This document shows positions 7,744 through 17,639 of a DNA stretch of 64,000 nucleotides, piece after piece. Under the pieces are notes generated by a model that saw only the letters and a program-made list of their open reading frames with translations, was not told where the DNA came from and made no database searches. Every line of letters starts with the position of its first letter. The first letter of the stretch is position 1. The position numbers were made by a program, and so were the translations under genes. Origin of the DNA: Bifidobacterium catenulatum DSM 16992 = JCM 1194 = LMG 11043 (GTDB lineage: Bacteria; Actinomycetota; Actinomycetes; Actinomycetales; Bifidobacteriaceae); the NCBI RefSeq assembly GCF_001025195.1, contig NZ_AP012325.1:1674001-1738000 (forward strand), read 5' to 3'.

Positions 7744-9835
7744 TCACATCCATATAAAGGGGGATTTTTCTTTCAGCTCGACACGCCCACCAGCCTTCGA
7801 TAAGCGGAGTCTGCGGACAGTGAGGACTTCCTCAGCGTCCGGAGCGGATTGCACATGCAGGGTGATCTCATACTCCTCCCCCGGTTTCAGCGTGACCTTG
7901 CCGACGGCGAGCGTCAAACCATCATGCACGGTCATGCCCTGGTAATCATTTGGTTCTGGAACTTCTAATCCACCAAACGGCCATTCGCCGGCGCATATAG
8001 GAACAAGGCCGTTCTTATGTCTCCGGGCTCGGTCTCGTTCGTGCCACCGGTCACATAGTTCGGAGCCGTGGCCAGTTCCTCGACGGTTATCAGGTTCTTC
8101 AGCTTGATATGCACCGTATACTGGTTAGCCCCATTCGCCACCACTTTCTGGAATTTGGTGGTCACCTCGCGATGCAGATACCAGTCCATCTTCGGCTGCG
8201 TCTCGTCGGAAATGTACACGCCGATCTGAGGCTTGGCACCCTCGGTAATGGGACGACCCAAAATCTCGGATTCGGCAATCAAGTCCTGCTCGCCCTCGTG
8301 CGCGCTCCGCAGCAGCAGATGCCCCTTCACGGACCGGGAAAGCGCACCAATATAGGCTTTTGGATCATCGGCATTCTGGGTGATGTGGTTGAACGCAGCT
8401 TGCGCGGCATCTGCGAAATGCCTGTCCTTTTTCTCCGGCGTCATCTTCGCATACACAATATTCAACAACATCTGCGCGGTATTCGTACCGTCCAATACGG
8501 AACCGTCGGGCATGGTCACACCGCCGGTAACGGCAAGCATGTTCTGCAGAAACAGCGGGTCAATAGCAATCACGCCATCCCATCTGGACGCCATATTGTA
8601 TGGCCCACATTGCACGTACGATTTCGCCGGTACGCGGGAAGTCGGGAGTGAAATTCACGTCGCGGATATCCGTGCCCAGCTTGTCGGTGAACAGCATCCG
8701 CTCCTCGGCGGTGAGCTCCACCACCGGCTCGCCAGACTTGGGATCTCCATATCCGAGACGAACGGCTGCAAGCTCAGATGGCCGCCCTGTACGGTGATTA
8801 CGCCAAGCAAACCGGTCAAACCGCCGGAAGGACGAGCCTCCGCGTTGGCCTGCGCCAGAATCAGGTAGTTGCGCGGAGCGTCAATGGCATGGCTGTCCGT
8901 GCCGAACATGCTGGGCAGCAACTGCGCCAGTGTGCTCATACCATGAACCGTGTTACTGAGCTTCACGCAACTGGCTTTGACTGCATTGATAGCGTCGGTC
9001 ACTTGCCGTATTTTCGGCTGCTGCGCGGATTTCATCTCGCGCACGGCATCATCAATCACATCATCGGCAGCATTCTTCTGCGCATTCTCCAAACCGGGAA
9101 TGCCGACAGTGCCATCCTTTACCTGAATCTTGTTCAGATTGATGCTTCCCGAAGCCTGCACCAGCTGAGGCAAGGCCTGCGAAGAGATGTCTTCCAAAGC
9201 TCCGACCGTGTCCCGGACCGCGGAAATATCACCACCCGCCTACGGCAGACGCGTGGCAACCGACCATATCGATGAAGATGTTTGCGGATAAGCCTTGTCA
9301 ATATGCGCGGAGAGCTCCCCCACACGCTTTTCCATCTTCGACTGGTCGGCATCGGCAATGACGGACTGCAGATGTTTTGCACCATCAGTGGCCTGTTGCA
9401 GTTCACTCTTCGCTTTCAACGCCAAGAAAGCGAACACCCCCAGCAACGGCTGCAAACGCCAGCAGCACGATGAGCACGACAACCAGGATGCGAGGGTTAC
9501 GGCGTCGACGCTTGATACGGCGGATGTGCTCGGCGCTCATCCGCCTGCGGACCCGCCGACGATGCGGCTCGCCGTGCTCGGGATTCTAATTGGCATCTCG
9601 TAGAATCGGAATTCGGAGCAGCATCCAAAACACCTGAAATGCCCGAAGCATTTGAATTGCCCGAATGGGATTCCTGCCCGGAAACGGAACTGTCAAGTAT
9701 GGACGGGAATGCCAGACCGTTTTCTTCAGGGCTTTTCTGGTTCTCTGACCCTGGACGATCGATCGTCCATGACGGTTGATTCCTCTCCGCTTCGCTACTA
9801 ATTCGTACACATTCTAATACATGAGGGGAAAACAA
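7744..9835 (-). pseudogene. DUF4012 membrane protein, heavily degraded
   Basis: Pieces in several frames align with the intact paralogue at 9913-11706. They run as an N-terminal polar stretch, a basic anchor and helix (MSAEHIRRIKRRRR, then LVVVLIVLLAF), a coiled-coil segment, the DUF4012 core (NYLILAQANAEARPSGGLTG) and the C-terminal APANGRLVD block. Damage includes a frameshift near 9560, a one-G insertion near 9445, a TAG at 9240-9242 where paralogues have Tyr, frameshifts near 8730 and 8610, a TAG at 7965-7967 where the paralogue has Trp, and a shift near 7945. Function of the family in EPS assembly is unknown. Confidence 0.85.
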
Positions 9836-9912
9836 GCGAGATTACGAATCCACCCCGAATCATTACCCTCATGCCCTTCGATATCTTAGCAATGATGGCC
9901 TATAACGGTGGT

Positions 9913-11706
9913 TCAGTAATGATAGTCCACATCGTTCGTCATTTTTCCGGATGGGGACTGGTCGATGGTCAGATCGGTCTTCGCCTTCGTGGAAGTGGTC
10001 ACGTCGAATTCGAACGTCACACTTTTCCCGGGTTCCAGATACGCGACGTTGGTGGTGACGTTCTGTCCGTCCATCGTGGTTGTACGCTGATCCTTCACAT
10101 CGCCGGTCGAAGTTATGTCTCCGATTGTTCCTCCCGCCGGAGCATAGAAAAGCATACGCTGCACGGAAATGCCGGAGCCGCCCACGATTTGTCCGTCGAC
10201 TCCGCTTTGCACTCCGCCGAGAATATACCAGTTGCAGGTTGCCTGTTCCGCTTCGGTCAGCGTATTGGTCAGCGTGTAGCGCACATGATAGGTGCGGGCG
10301 CCGTCCTTGGTTCGTCCGGTCGCCGTCACCATGGCCTTACGATCGATGTACCAGCCCAGCTTCGACGAGTTCTGTTCGTTGAGATATATACCCACCTGTG
10401 GTTTGTCCGCGCTGCCGGGAGCGCTTTTCGCGGTTCCGGCACCTTGGAAGTGATCAGCCTCGTCCTCATGGAACGTGTATGCGTACAAGTGACGTTCCTG
10501 GGCCATTGAGCCAATAATCTGCCCCATATTCAGCAGTTTCTCCACGCTCATGCTGTTGAAGGCGTTGTTCAGCACCGTCTGCGCCACGTAATTGAAATAG
10601 GCGTCCTGTTGTTCCGCCGGCACGCTCTTGTAGATTGTGTTCAGCAGATACTGCGCGGTGTTGCTACCGTTGAGCACGGTACCATTCTCAAGCCGCACGT
10701 CGCCGCTGATACCAACCATCTCCTGGATGAACACCGGGTCGACCGCCAGTAGACCATCGATATTGCAGGCGTACGGCGAGCGCTGCCAAGTAGCGTTCAG
10801 CATTTCCGCGTTGCGTGCTATGTCAGGCACGGCGAATGTGTCGCGCAGGTCGAAGGAGAATGCGAGCGGGCCGTTGAAGACCGCTTTTTCCTCGGCATTG
10901 CCGTTATTACCGTTGAGCAGCGTGCCGTCGGGGTGGAGTTCGCCGACCGTCACTGTTCCTTGATCGGCGTGGAATGTGCCGAGAGATCCGACCAGTCCGC
11001 CTCCGGAGCGTTGTTCGGAGGGAGTTTGGATGGCTAGAAGGTATGTTCTCGCCCCGTTTTGGCCGAGCAATTCGGGGACCATTTGCATCGCACTGTTCAT
11101 GCCGTCCACGGTTTGCGCGAGATCGTCGAGTTTGTCGCGTCCCTGTTGGTATGCGGATGCCACGATTTTGATTTTTGGCGTGGGCAGGTTGCCGTATTTT
11201 TCTCGTTGCTGCTGGAGCTGCTGGTTAGCTTTGGCGAATTCGTCTTGCATGTCAGCGATGGCCTGCAGGTTGAGCTGTCCGTTGGCGTTGTTCAGCTGCG
11301 TCGTACTGATCTGTTGCGCGATGCTCGTGAAACCGGGAAGCGTGTTGCCGGTCAGGTCGTCCATTACTTCGGTCATGCCGCGCACTGTAGTGACATCGTT
11401 GCCCATGTACGGCATTATGGATGCGACCGTCCACAATGGGTTATGCGAAATTCGTTTGGCTTCCACGGTATGCTGCTGCGCTTGGGATACGGTGGCTTGC
11501 AGAGAGTCCGCATTCTTGAGGATATCTTCGTTCAGCCCAGAGAGGGCGGAAACCGCCTGTTGTTCCTCATTTTTCACGGTCTGAGCCTGCTTGTAGAACA
11601 GCAGTCCGGCCACTGCAACGGAAACTGCGAGCGCGAGGCAGAGGATTACGATGGCCAGTGCCACATGCACGGCGGTGCGCTTTTTCGTATGCTTGCTTCT
11701 TGGCAA
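9913..11706 (-). CDS. DUF4012 domain membrane protein
   Basis: A 597-residue protein and the only intact DUF4012 copy here. It has a short basic cytoplasmic start (MPRSKHTKKRT), one transmembrane helix at about residues 14-37, and a long predicted extracellular part. That part has a coiled-coil segment with the NPLWTVASIMPYMGNDV motif, then the DUF4012 core (TYLLAIQTPSEQRSGGGLVG) and a beta-rich C-terminus. Family members sit in EPS clusters of bifidobacteria and other actinobacteria; their role is not established. Export or surface assembly is plausible from topology. It lies 87 bases downstream of the Wzy gene on the same strand. Confidence 0.85.
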   Translation of the reverse strand: MPRSKHTKKRTAVHVALAIVILCLALAVSVAVAGLLFYKQAQTVKNEEQQAVSALSGLNEDILKNADSLQATVSQAQQHTVEAKRISHNPLWTVASIMPYMGNDVTTVRGMTEVMDDLTGNTLPGFTSIAQQISTTQLNNANGQLNLQAIADMQDEFAKANQQLQQQREKYGNLPTPKIKIVASAYQQGRDKLDDLAQTVDGMNSAMQMVPELLGQNGARTYLLAIQTPSEQRSGGGLVGSLGTFHADQGTVTVGELHPDGTLLNGNNGNAEEKAVFNGPLAFSFDLRDTFAVPDIARNAEMLNATWQRSPYACNIDGLLAVDPVFIQEMVGISGDVRLENGTVLNGSNTAQYLLNTIYKSVPAEQQDAYFNYVAQTVLNNAFNSMSVEKLLNMGQIIGSMAQERHLYAYTFHEDEADHFQGAGTAKSAPGSADKPQVGIYLNEQNSSKLGWYIDRKAMVTATGRTKDGARTYHVRYTLTNTLTEAEQATCNWYILGGVQSGVDGQIVGGSGISVQRMLFYAPAGGTIGDITSTGDVKDQRTTTMDGQNVTTNVAYLEPGKSVTFEFDVTTSTKAKTDLTIDQSPSGKMTNDVDYHY

Positions 11707-11793
11707 AATCGTCTGCTCCTTGTTTCAGCATGCGCTGGTTCGCATGGTTGCGGGACGCGAATCGGACTGTTCGGTTGTTTCCGCTGTCTGAGT

Positions 11794-13134
11794 CTACTCT
11801 GTTTTCGATGGCTGTGCGGAGCTGGCAGATTTCGGGGGTTGGATTGCGGCCAGTTTGGGGAAGCCGGTTGCCCAGATGTAGAGCCATAGGGCGTAGAACG
11901 CATAGCCTTCGAATTGGATATAGAGGTAGCACAGGAGGATCAGCCAACAGATTGTGGTTTTGTTCCAGGCATGGTTGCAGGTCACGTGGGCCAAAAGCAG
12001 TATCAGGAATGCGGCCAGCATTATTATGCCGAATTCGGTAATGAAACTGACGTAGGCATTCATGGTGAAGTAGTAGGTGCTGTTGTCCGTGTTCGCTATC
12101 AGTCTGATCTCGACATTGCCAGACGGGTCTCCGCCTCGGGCGATGATGACGTTTCGGGCGTCGTCATATCCTTGCAGCATCGCGTTTTTGATGTTGCCCA
12201 TGCCGAAGCCGAATACAAGGTGCGCAGGGGCATGCAGACCGGCGAGCATTGGCGCCAGCGAGCGGAAAATGCGTGCGAGCATGGAGAAGTCTCCCTGCAT
12301 CAGGCCGTGCTGCAGCAGGCTTTGCACGCGCGCGTTGCGCAGTAACATCAGTGCTCCGCCGATGCTGATCGCTCCGATGCCGACGAATGCCGCAATGATG
12401 TTGCGCGCACGGTTCCACCGGATTTCGATTACCGCCCACAGCAGCAGCGCAATCACCGTGTCGATTAGGATGCGCACGCCAACCCCCATGCATGCCGAGC
12501 CGAAGGCGAACACGAGTACGAGTAGGGCCAATGACTTGCGTCTGGTGAGCCAGAACAGGGGCAATAGTACGCCGAATATGTGCATGCCGATGTAGCTTGG
12601 TTCCGCGAACAGGAATTGGGGCTTGCGCGGCACGTAGTTGCGTTCCATGAGATGTTGGGACAGGAATGTGACTGGTTCGATGCCGTATCGGGAGTCCAAC
12701 CATTGCAGGACACCCACCATGAATGCGATCCAATACACGATTACGACAATCGTCACCGCCCTGTTCCAATCGAGTCGTTTCAAGCGGAACGCGATATCCA
12801 ATGATGCCAGACATGCAAGGCCTGAGACCAGCGCGAACATGGTCTGGAACACGTACATCCTGTGGAATCCGACGGTCAGCCATCCGAAGAATGATACGGC
12901 CACCAGCAGGGGCAGGAACAGGAAGAATCCGAGATGCTGGCGCATGGAACGCAGGAAAAGGCGTAGATTGCATAGGACATACAGCGTGAAGAACACGGGG
13001 GCGATAGGTGTCCAGTACGGCATGATGACGCCAAGCCTCGTGCCGTCAACCGGCAAAGTGATCAACGCCATCACCAGCAACACATCGCTCGCGTTCCGTA
13101 TCAGACCGCTGTTTCCATGCTCCATATATCTCAT
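11794..13134 (-). CDS. Wzy-like EPS polymerase
   Basis: A 446-residue hydrophobic protein with about ten predicted membrane helices and one larger loop (PQFLFAEPSYIGMHIFG to the helix FWLTRRKSLALLVLVFAFG). It resembles O-antigen/EPS polymerases, which join lipid-linked repeats at the outer face of the membrane. The paralogue at 1-782 shares the loop motif. It starts at ATG 13134; MEHGNSG (codon 4) is an alternative. The ISL3 element inserted 57 bases upstream of the start, likely within or next to its promoter. Followed by the intact DUF4012 gene, suggesting one transcript. Confidence 0.8.
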   Translation of the reverse strand: MRYMEHGNSGLIRNASDVLLVMALITLPVDGTRLGVIMPYWTPIAPVFFTLYVLCNLRLFLRSMRQHLGFFLFLPLLVAVSFFGWLTVGFHRMYVFQTMFALVSGLACLASLDIAFRLKRLDWNRAVTIVVIVYWIAFMVGVLQWLDSRYGIEPVTFLSQHLMERNYVPRKPQFLFAEPSYIGMHIFGVLLPLFWLTRRKSLALLVLVFAFGSACMGVGVRILIDTVIALLLWAVIEIRWNRARNIIAAFVGIGAISIGGALMLLRNARVQSLLQHGLMQGDFSMLARIFRSLAPMLAGLHAPAHLVFGFGMGNIKNAMLQGYDDARNVIIARGGDPSGNVEIRLIANTDNSTYYFTMNAYVSFITEFGIIMLAAFLILLLAHVTCNHAWNKTTICWLILLCYLYIQFEGYAFYALWLYIWATGFPKLAAIQPPKSASSAQPSKTE

Positions 13135-13198
13135 GTCCCCTCTTTACAATCCTCTACGAGGATAGCGCCCCTCCCCGAATGCCCAATGCAATATATAC

Positions 13199-14599
13199 GA
13201 GGCTTCTGCTGTTGTCGTGGGTTAGAGGACGGGGACCGGCAATCGGATGGGTAGGCCGGAGCATCTGAGTTTGATCATGGCGATGAGGTTGTCGACGTGG
13301 TGGAAGCCGTAGGCCATGCGTATGGTGACTTTGATCCTGTTGTTGAACGCCTCCAGGCGCGCGTTGGAGTAGCCGAGTCGGATGGTCCTGAGGATGCCGT
13401 CCCGGCGCCCGCGGATCTTCCTGCATAGTTCGACGATCTCGGGGATGCGCGAGTGGCTGGCCCAGTTGATCCATCGTTTGAGTTCCCCCTCGGCTTGCCG
13501 GCGGGCTGGTGCAGGAGCGTGCGCAGGAGCTCCTTGAGCTGCCAGGAGCGGTAGAGCTGGCCCTTGGGATCCACGCCGGCGAGCGTGGCGAGGGCCGTGG
13601 ATTGGCGCTCGGTCAAGTCGCCGGGGTTTCCGAGCACGGCGTATTTCAGGCCCTTCATCGCCTCCGCGGCCGTCTTGTCCTTCGTTCGCCTGGCCTGGTT
13701 CCACAACCGTTTCCCGACCCGGTCCAGGCAGTCGGTCATCCAGGAGACGATGTGGAATGAGTCGAGCACGCGCTCCGCGTTCGGGCGGTATTCGGCGACG
13801 GACGAGTCGATCCACCTGGCGCTGTCGCCGGTGACGATCCTGATGGAGGCGCGCTGCTCCAGCGTCAATTCTTCGAAGAACAGGTCGAGGACCTGTTTGC
13901 CGTATCCGTCGTGCGCCCAGACCACCCGCTTGCGTTCGTGGTCGACGACGACGGTGACGTACGTGTGGCCCTTCCTGTGGCCGGTCTCGTCCACGCCGAT
14001 CGCCGTGAGCCCGTCGAACATGCATGGCATGCCGGATTCCAGCCGGCCGACGACCCGTCCGGCGATGTCGCCCGCGGTCCTCCACGCGACATGCAGAAAA
14101 CCGCTCACGGTCTTCCTGTTGGCGACCGTCATCAGCCACGTGCATTCCATCTCGAAGTCGCGCGTGAACCGGCTGCCCGGCTCCGCCCACGGAACCCGCG
14201 ACACCACCACGCCATGCACACGGCATTCCACACGCGGAGCCGGACCCACGATCTCGACCCGATAGCAGCCGAAGTCCTGGTGCCGCCAACGCCTTTCGCC
14301 GCCCCCGTCGTCGTATTTCGGGCATTTGCGCCCGCAGCGCGAGCAACGCAACGCGGCCTTCCTGCACCTGACGCGCGCCACCAGGACCGGAACGTCGCGC
14401 AGCGGGGAATCGTCGATGGACACGTCCTCGACGACCATGCCCTTGACGTTGAGCAAACGTTTGAATATGTTCTTCATAAGGCGTTTTCTGTGGTTCTTTT
14501 TCTTGGTCGAAAAACAAACCTACAGGAAACGCCCCTCACACCCTCATAATCAACGGCTCAACGACGAGACGACACCCACGAAAACAACACAAGAGCCAT
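13199..14599 (-). mobile_element. ISL3 family insertion sequence with target duplication
   Basis: A 1401-bp element bounded by imperfect inverted repeats: left GAGGCTTCTGCTGTTGTCG at 13199, right reading inward ATGGCTCTTGTGTTGTTTTC from 14599. It is flanked by the 8-bp direct repeat ATATATAC at 13191-13198 and 14600-14607, as expected for ISL3. It splits the region between the divergent Wzy gene and the phosphatase gene. A truncated, different ISL3 element is at 47574-47972. Confidence 0.85.
13222..14477 (-). pseudogene. ISL3 transposase with one frameshift
   Basis: The frame from ATG 14477 encodes the N-terminal zinc-ribbon (CSRCGRKCP) and helix region, then the DDE core (AIGVDETGHRKGH with the first Asp, ARWIDSSVAEYRPNAERVLDSFH with the second). 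Near 13500 the frame shifts; the continuation reads ELKRWINWASHSRIPEIV and SNARLEAFNNRIKVTIRMAY, which carries the final Glu and ends at 13222. The break is in a G/C-rich stretch, so an assembly error is possible; otherwise this copy is inactive. Confidence 0.82.
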
Positions 14600-14654
14600 A
14601 TATATACTGTTTCTAGCCTATTTTCGCATTTCGATGGTTGAAGGATTCAAAAAC

Positions 14655-16667
14655 ATGCGCGTCCTGTTCATCTGCACCGGCAATATCTGCCGGTCACCAA
14701 TGGGGGAACTCCTTTTCCGCACATACACGCAGGGCACTTCCCTCGAGGTCGGCAGCGCTGGCACCCATAGTTTAGCCGGCCACAGCATCGATCCTTCCAG
14801 TAAGGCACTGATGGATGCCGTCGGAATCAACTCCTCACAGTTCCGTTCCACGCAGCTGACACAGGACATCGCGGACAATTCCGATTTGATTCTGTGCTTC
14901 GAACCGGAGCAACGGCACAATATCGTCGTCATCGCCCCGACCGCACTACCGTACACGTTCACGCTCACCGATTTCTCCAATATGTGCGCATACTGCGCGC
15001 AGCACAACATGATCACGGGCGTCACCATCCAAGAACGCCTGCAATCGGTAATTGACCAATCCATGCAGATACGTCCAATGCTGCCCCCCTCGGCCACGAT
15101 TCCGGATCCCTACCGTAAAAACTTCGAAGCGTTCAGGTCGGCCGCGCGCGCCACCAATGACGCAATCCGCAATATTCTGCGCTCAATCAGTTACAACACC
15201 ACGCCCGCCGTCCAAAGCGTCAAGGAAACGGTCCAACTAGGAAATCCTCCCCATTTCCATGGCGACGTGGTCCATGGCGACTGGCCTCTGCCCGACCTCT
15301 CATTTGACAACGCGGTGGCGCCCGCGGACATCGTCGTCAAAGACAATACGGAGGTTGAAACCGCCAATACGAAGTTGATCGCTCCGGACGACCTGCCCGA
15401 TGATGTCCAATCCGATGAAAGCAGCGATCAGGATGAGATGCCCGTCGTCGTAGAGGACACTTCCATTCGAGACAAAGCGGCCGCTGCGGAGAAGAAGTCC
15501 AAGAAGCGTAAGATCATCATCATCGCCAGTGCCGCGACCGTGGCCGCTTTGCTGGCCGTAGGCGGAACCGTGGCTTGGCATGTCACATCGGTCAACGCCC
15601 AACGTGACGCCTTCTCGTCCTGCAAGCAGTCAGCGACCCGATATGCCAAAGTGAAGAAGCGCTACGACGCCGCAATTCAGAACGCGAACCTGCTGGTGAG
15701 CGTGCCGTCCGACCAGCTCGCGGATAGCAAGACCGCCAGCACGCTGAAGGACGCGCTGTCGAACGCGTATGATTTCATTCCGACTACCCAATGCGTGGCT
15801 TCGTTGTCCACCGAGAATCTGACACGAGCAGCCAAACAAAACAATAAGAACGCCAAGGCGATGGAGCAGTCCCTCACCACGCTGACCAAGGCCTCCGATG
15901 CGCTGTCCAAGAGCCGCAATGCTAAGGCCGATTCCAGCGTGGAAGCCGCCAAGCAGTCATTGAAGACCACGCTGGAACAGGCCAAGAGCCTTATGGACAG
16001 CAGCAAGGACAATGTGTCGGACGAGAAGACGCGCACCTCCCTGCAGCAGGCCATCGACGCAGCCAATCAGGTGCTGAATGGTGAGGGTCCAAGCATCAAT
16101 GCGCTTTCCAAGGCGCGTGAGAACGTGGAGAGCGCCATGAAGGCGGTCGCCGATTCCGTGGCGAAGCACAATGCGGATTCCAAGGCGTACGAGACGGCGG
16201 AAGACGATTCGGATTCCAGCTCGAGCAATCGGGTCTATTACAATCCGAGCATCTACGCCCCGGCACTGAAGCAGAATGCGCTTACCAACACTGGCATCAG
16301 TGGCGATTCCAGCAGCAAGAATGAGTCCGGCAACAACTCCGGCAGCAGCTCCGGCGGCAATGGCAATTCCAACAACAAGCATGAGTCCGGAAGCAATAGC
16401 TCCGGAAATGGTTCCGGTAATAGCGGAGAAACGAAGCCCACACCGACCCCAACTCCGGATCCGGACCCAACACCAACACCAGACCCAGATCCGACACCAA
16501 CACCCAATCCGGACCCAACACCAACACCAGACCCAGATCCGACACCAACACCCAATCCGGACCCAACACCAACACCAGACCCAGATCCGACACCAACACC
16601 CAATCCGGACCCAACACCAACACCAGACCCTGGTAGCGGCGGAGAGTCGACACAGACCGCTGAATAG
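14655..16667 (+). CDS. LMW protein tyrosine phosphatase fused to membrane-anchored coiled-coil ectodomain
   Basis: A 670-residue multidomain protein. Residues 1 to about 175 form a low-molecular-weight phosphotyrosine phosphatase: the P-loop CTGNICRSP starts near residue 8 and the general-acid Asp is in PDPYRKN near residue 151. A disordered acidic linker follows. One transmembrane helix lies near 285-307, preceded by KKSKKRK, which places the phosphatase in the cytoplasm. Outside are a helical coiled-coil region with two cysteines 57 residues apart, a Ser/Asn/Gly linker and a PTPTPDPDP repeat tail. The phosphatase is expected to dephosphorylate the BY-kinase at 43226-44647 (inference). The ATG at 14655 is chosen for GAAGGA nine bases upstream; 14634 is an alternative. 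Confidence 0.85.
   Translation: MRVLFICTGNICRSPMGELLFRTYTQGTSLEVGSAGTHSLAGHSIDPSSKALMDAVGINSSQFRSTQLTQDIADNSDLILCFEPEQRHNIVVIAPTALPYTFTLTDFSNMCAYCAQHNMITGVTIQERLQSVIDQSMQIRPMLPPSATIPDPYRKNFEAFRSAARATNDAIRNILRSISYNTTPAVQSVKETVQLGNPPHFHGDVVHGDWPLPDLSFDNAVAPADIVVKDNTEVETANTKLIAPDDLPDDVQSDESSDQDEMPVVVEDTSIRDKAAAAEKKSKKRKIIIIASAATVAALLAVGGTVAWHVTSVNAQRDAFSSCKQSATRYAKVKKRYDAAIQNANLLVSVPSDQLADSKTASTLKDALSNAYDFIPTTQCVASLSTENLTRAAKQNNKNAKAMEQSLTTLTKASDALSKSRNAKADSSVEAAKQSLKTTLEQAKSLMDSSKDNVSDEKTRTSLQQAIDAANQVLNGEGPSINALSKARENVESAMKAVADSVAKHNADSKAYETAEDDSDSSSSNRVYYNPSIYAPALKQNALTNTGISGDSSSKNESGNNSGSSSGGNGNSNNKHESGSNSSGNGSGNSGETKPTPTPTPDPDPTPTPDPDPTPTPNPDPTPTPDPDPTPTPNPDPTPTPDPDPTPTPNPDPTPTPDPGSGGESTQTAE
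16449..16632 (+). repeat. 48-bp tandem repeat coding a Pro/Thr/Asp tail
   Basis: Nearly identical 48-bp units (16 residues, DPTPTPDPDPTPTPNP) repeat about three and a half times; the marker CCCAATCCGG recurs at 16503, 16551 and 16599. It encodes the extended C-terminus of the phosphatase fusion, a wall-spanning type sequence. Such repeats expand and contract easily. Confidence 0.9.
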
Positions 16668-16680
16668 CCTGGTCTTATAT

Positions 16681-16726
16681 GGGCTGATTCGATGGCCGTC
16701 GAATGTAGCAGCCACCGAATCAGCCC
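16681..16726 (+). terminator. hairpin after the phosphatase fusion gene
   Basis: Perfect 11-bp arms GGGCTGATTCG (16681-16691) and CGAATCAGCCC (16716-16726), enclosing a second smaller stem, start 14 bases after the stop codon. No T-run follows, so termination efficiency is uncertain; it could also be an mRNA-stabilising 3' hairpin. Confidence 0.5.
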
Positions 16727-16750
16727 GGAATAGCATAAAAGCCGCGTCTC

Positions 16751-17285
16751 TGAACTGCGCCCCGTTTGTTGGACGTTGTTAATTAGGATACAGCCCTAGA
16801 CCGCGAGGGACATGCTCCGGAACTCCTCCGGGGTATGTCCCTCGAGTCGTATCTGGCGCCGTCTGGTGTTCCAATGGATGATGTAGGCGTCCAGTTCGCG
16901 TTTGAACTGTTCGTACGAGTCGAACTCTCCCGGCCTCGGTAGAACTCGTCCTTCAAGTGGCCGAACACCTGCTCGGCGGCGGCGTTGTCCAGGCAGTTGC
17001 CCTTGCGGCTCATGGACTGGCGGATGCCGAGGCGTTCGAGCTCGCCCCGCCACCATTGGTGCTGGTACTGCCATCCCATGTCCGAGTGCAGGATCGGCTC
17101 CACGCCGGCGGGCAGGCGCTCCGCGAGCATGACGAGCAGGCGCTTCTGCTGCCCGAGGTCCGGACTGCGGCTCACGTCCCAGGCGACGATCTCCTTGCTG
17201 GCCATGTCGTACACGGGCGCGAGGTACGCCTTGGAGCCGGCGACCTTGAACTCGGTGACGTCGGTGCCGAGCTTGGAGAACGGAC
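16751..17285 (-). mobile_element. IS3 family element fragment (orfB 3' part)
   Basis: The outer end reads TGAACTGCGCCCCGTTTG then TTGGAC, a typical IS3-family terminal repeat. Inside, on the minus strand, is the end of an integrase-core transposase: VAGSKAYLAPVYDMASKEIV, EPILHSDMGWQYQHQWW (second Asp) and SMSRKGNCLDNAAAEQVFGH (Glu region), with a frameshift near 16925 before the RRQIRLEGHTPEEF tail ending near 16796. The upstream half is removed by the IS3 element starting at 17286. Confidence 0.78.
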
Positions 17286-17349
17286 GGATTGGCTACAATG
17301 TATTAGACAGTCCGATGAGGGACGAATGACATGAGATTGGAGGCCGACG

Positions 17350-17637
17350 ATGGCCGACCCGAAGCATCCCCGCCACTACGAGGAGTCGTTCAAGCGGCAG
17401 ATCGTGCAGCTTTACGAGAACGGCAAGCCGGCGCGCGAGATCAAGGACGAGTACGACATCTCGCATTCCACGCTGCACCGTTGGGTCCAAGGCATCCGCA
17501 ACAGCGGCTCCACGAAAGCCGCCGACAACCGCACCCCTGAGCAGAACGAGCCGGTCGAGCTGCGCAAGCGCAACAGACAGTTGGAGATGGAGGTGGACGT
17601 TTCAGAACAGGCGGCGCTGATATTCGCACGAAAGTAG
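17350..17637 (+). CDS. IS3 family transposase OrfA
   Basis: A 95-residue protein with an N-terminal helix-turn-helix (ESFKRQIVQLYENGKPAREI, then STLHRWVQGIRNSG) and a C-terminal leucine-zipper-like stretch (VELRKRNRQLEMEVDVSEQA). It binds the IS ends. In IS3 elements it is joined to OrfB by a programmed -1 frameshift; here OrfA ends at 17637 and OrfB opens at 17640. Confidence 0.85.
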   Translation: MADPKHPRHYEESFKRQIVQLYENGKPAREIKDEYDISHSTLHRWVQGIRNSGSTKAADNRTPEQNEPVELRKRNRQLEMEVDVSEQAALIFARK

Positions 17638-17639
17638 CA

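Noticed and set aside
7056..9242. TAG codons read as sense (recoding or amber suppression)
   Set aside because: Other genes in the window end normally at TAG, and the same region carries ordinary indels; decay or sequence error is simpler.
16449..16632. Regular 48-bp repeat as a possible CRISPR array
   Set aside because: There are no distinct spacers; the units are contiguous and keep the reading frame of the phosphatase fusion. No cas genes are near.
15957..16736. Minus-strand open frame rich in Cys/Trp/Val repeats opposite the Pro-rich tail
   Set aside because: It is the reverse complement of the PTPTPDPDP repeats; the periodicity comes from the 48-bp repeat, not from a real protein.
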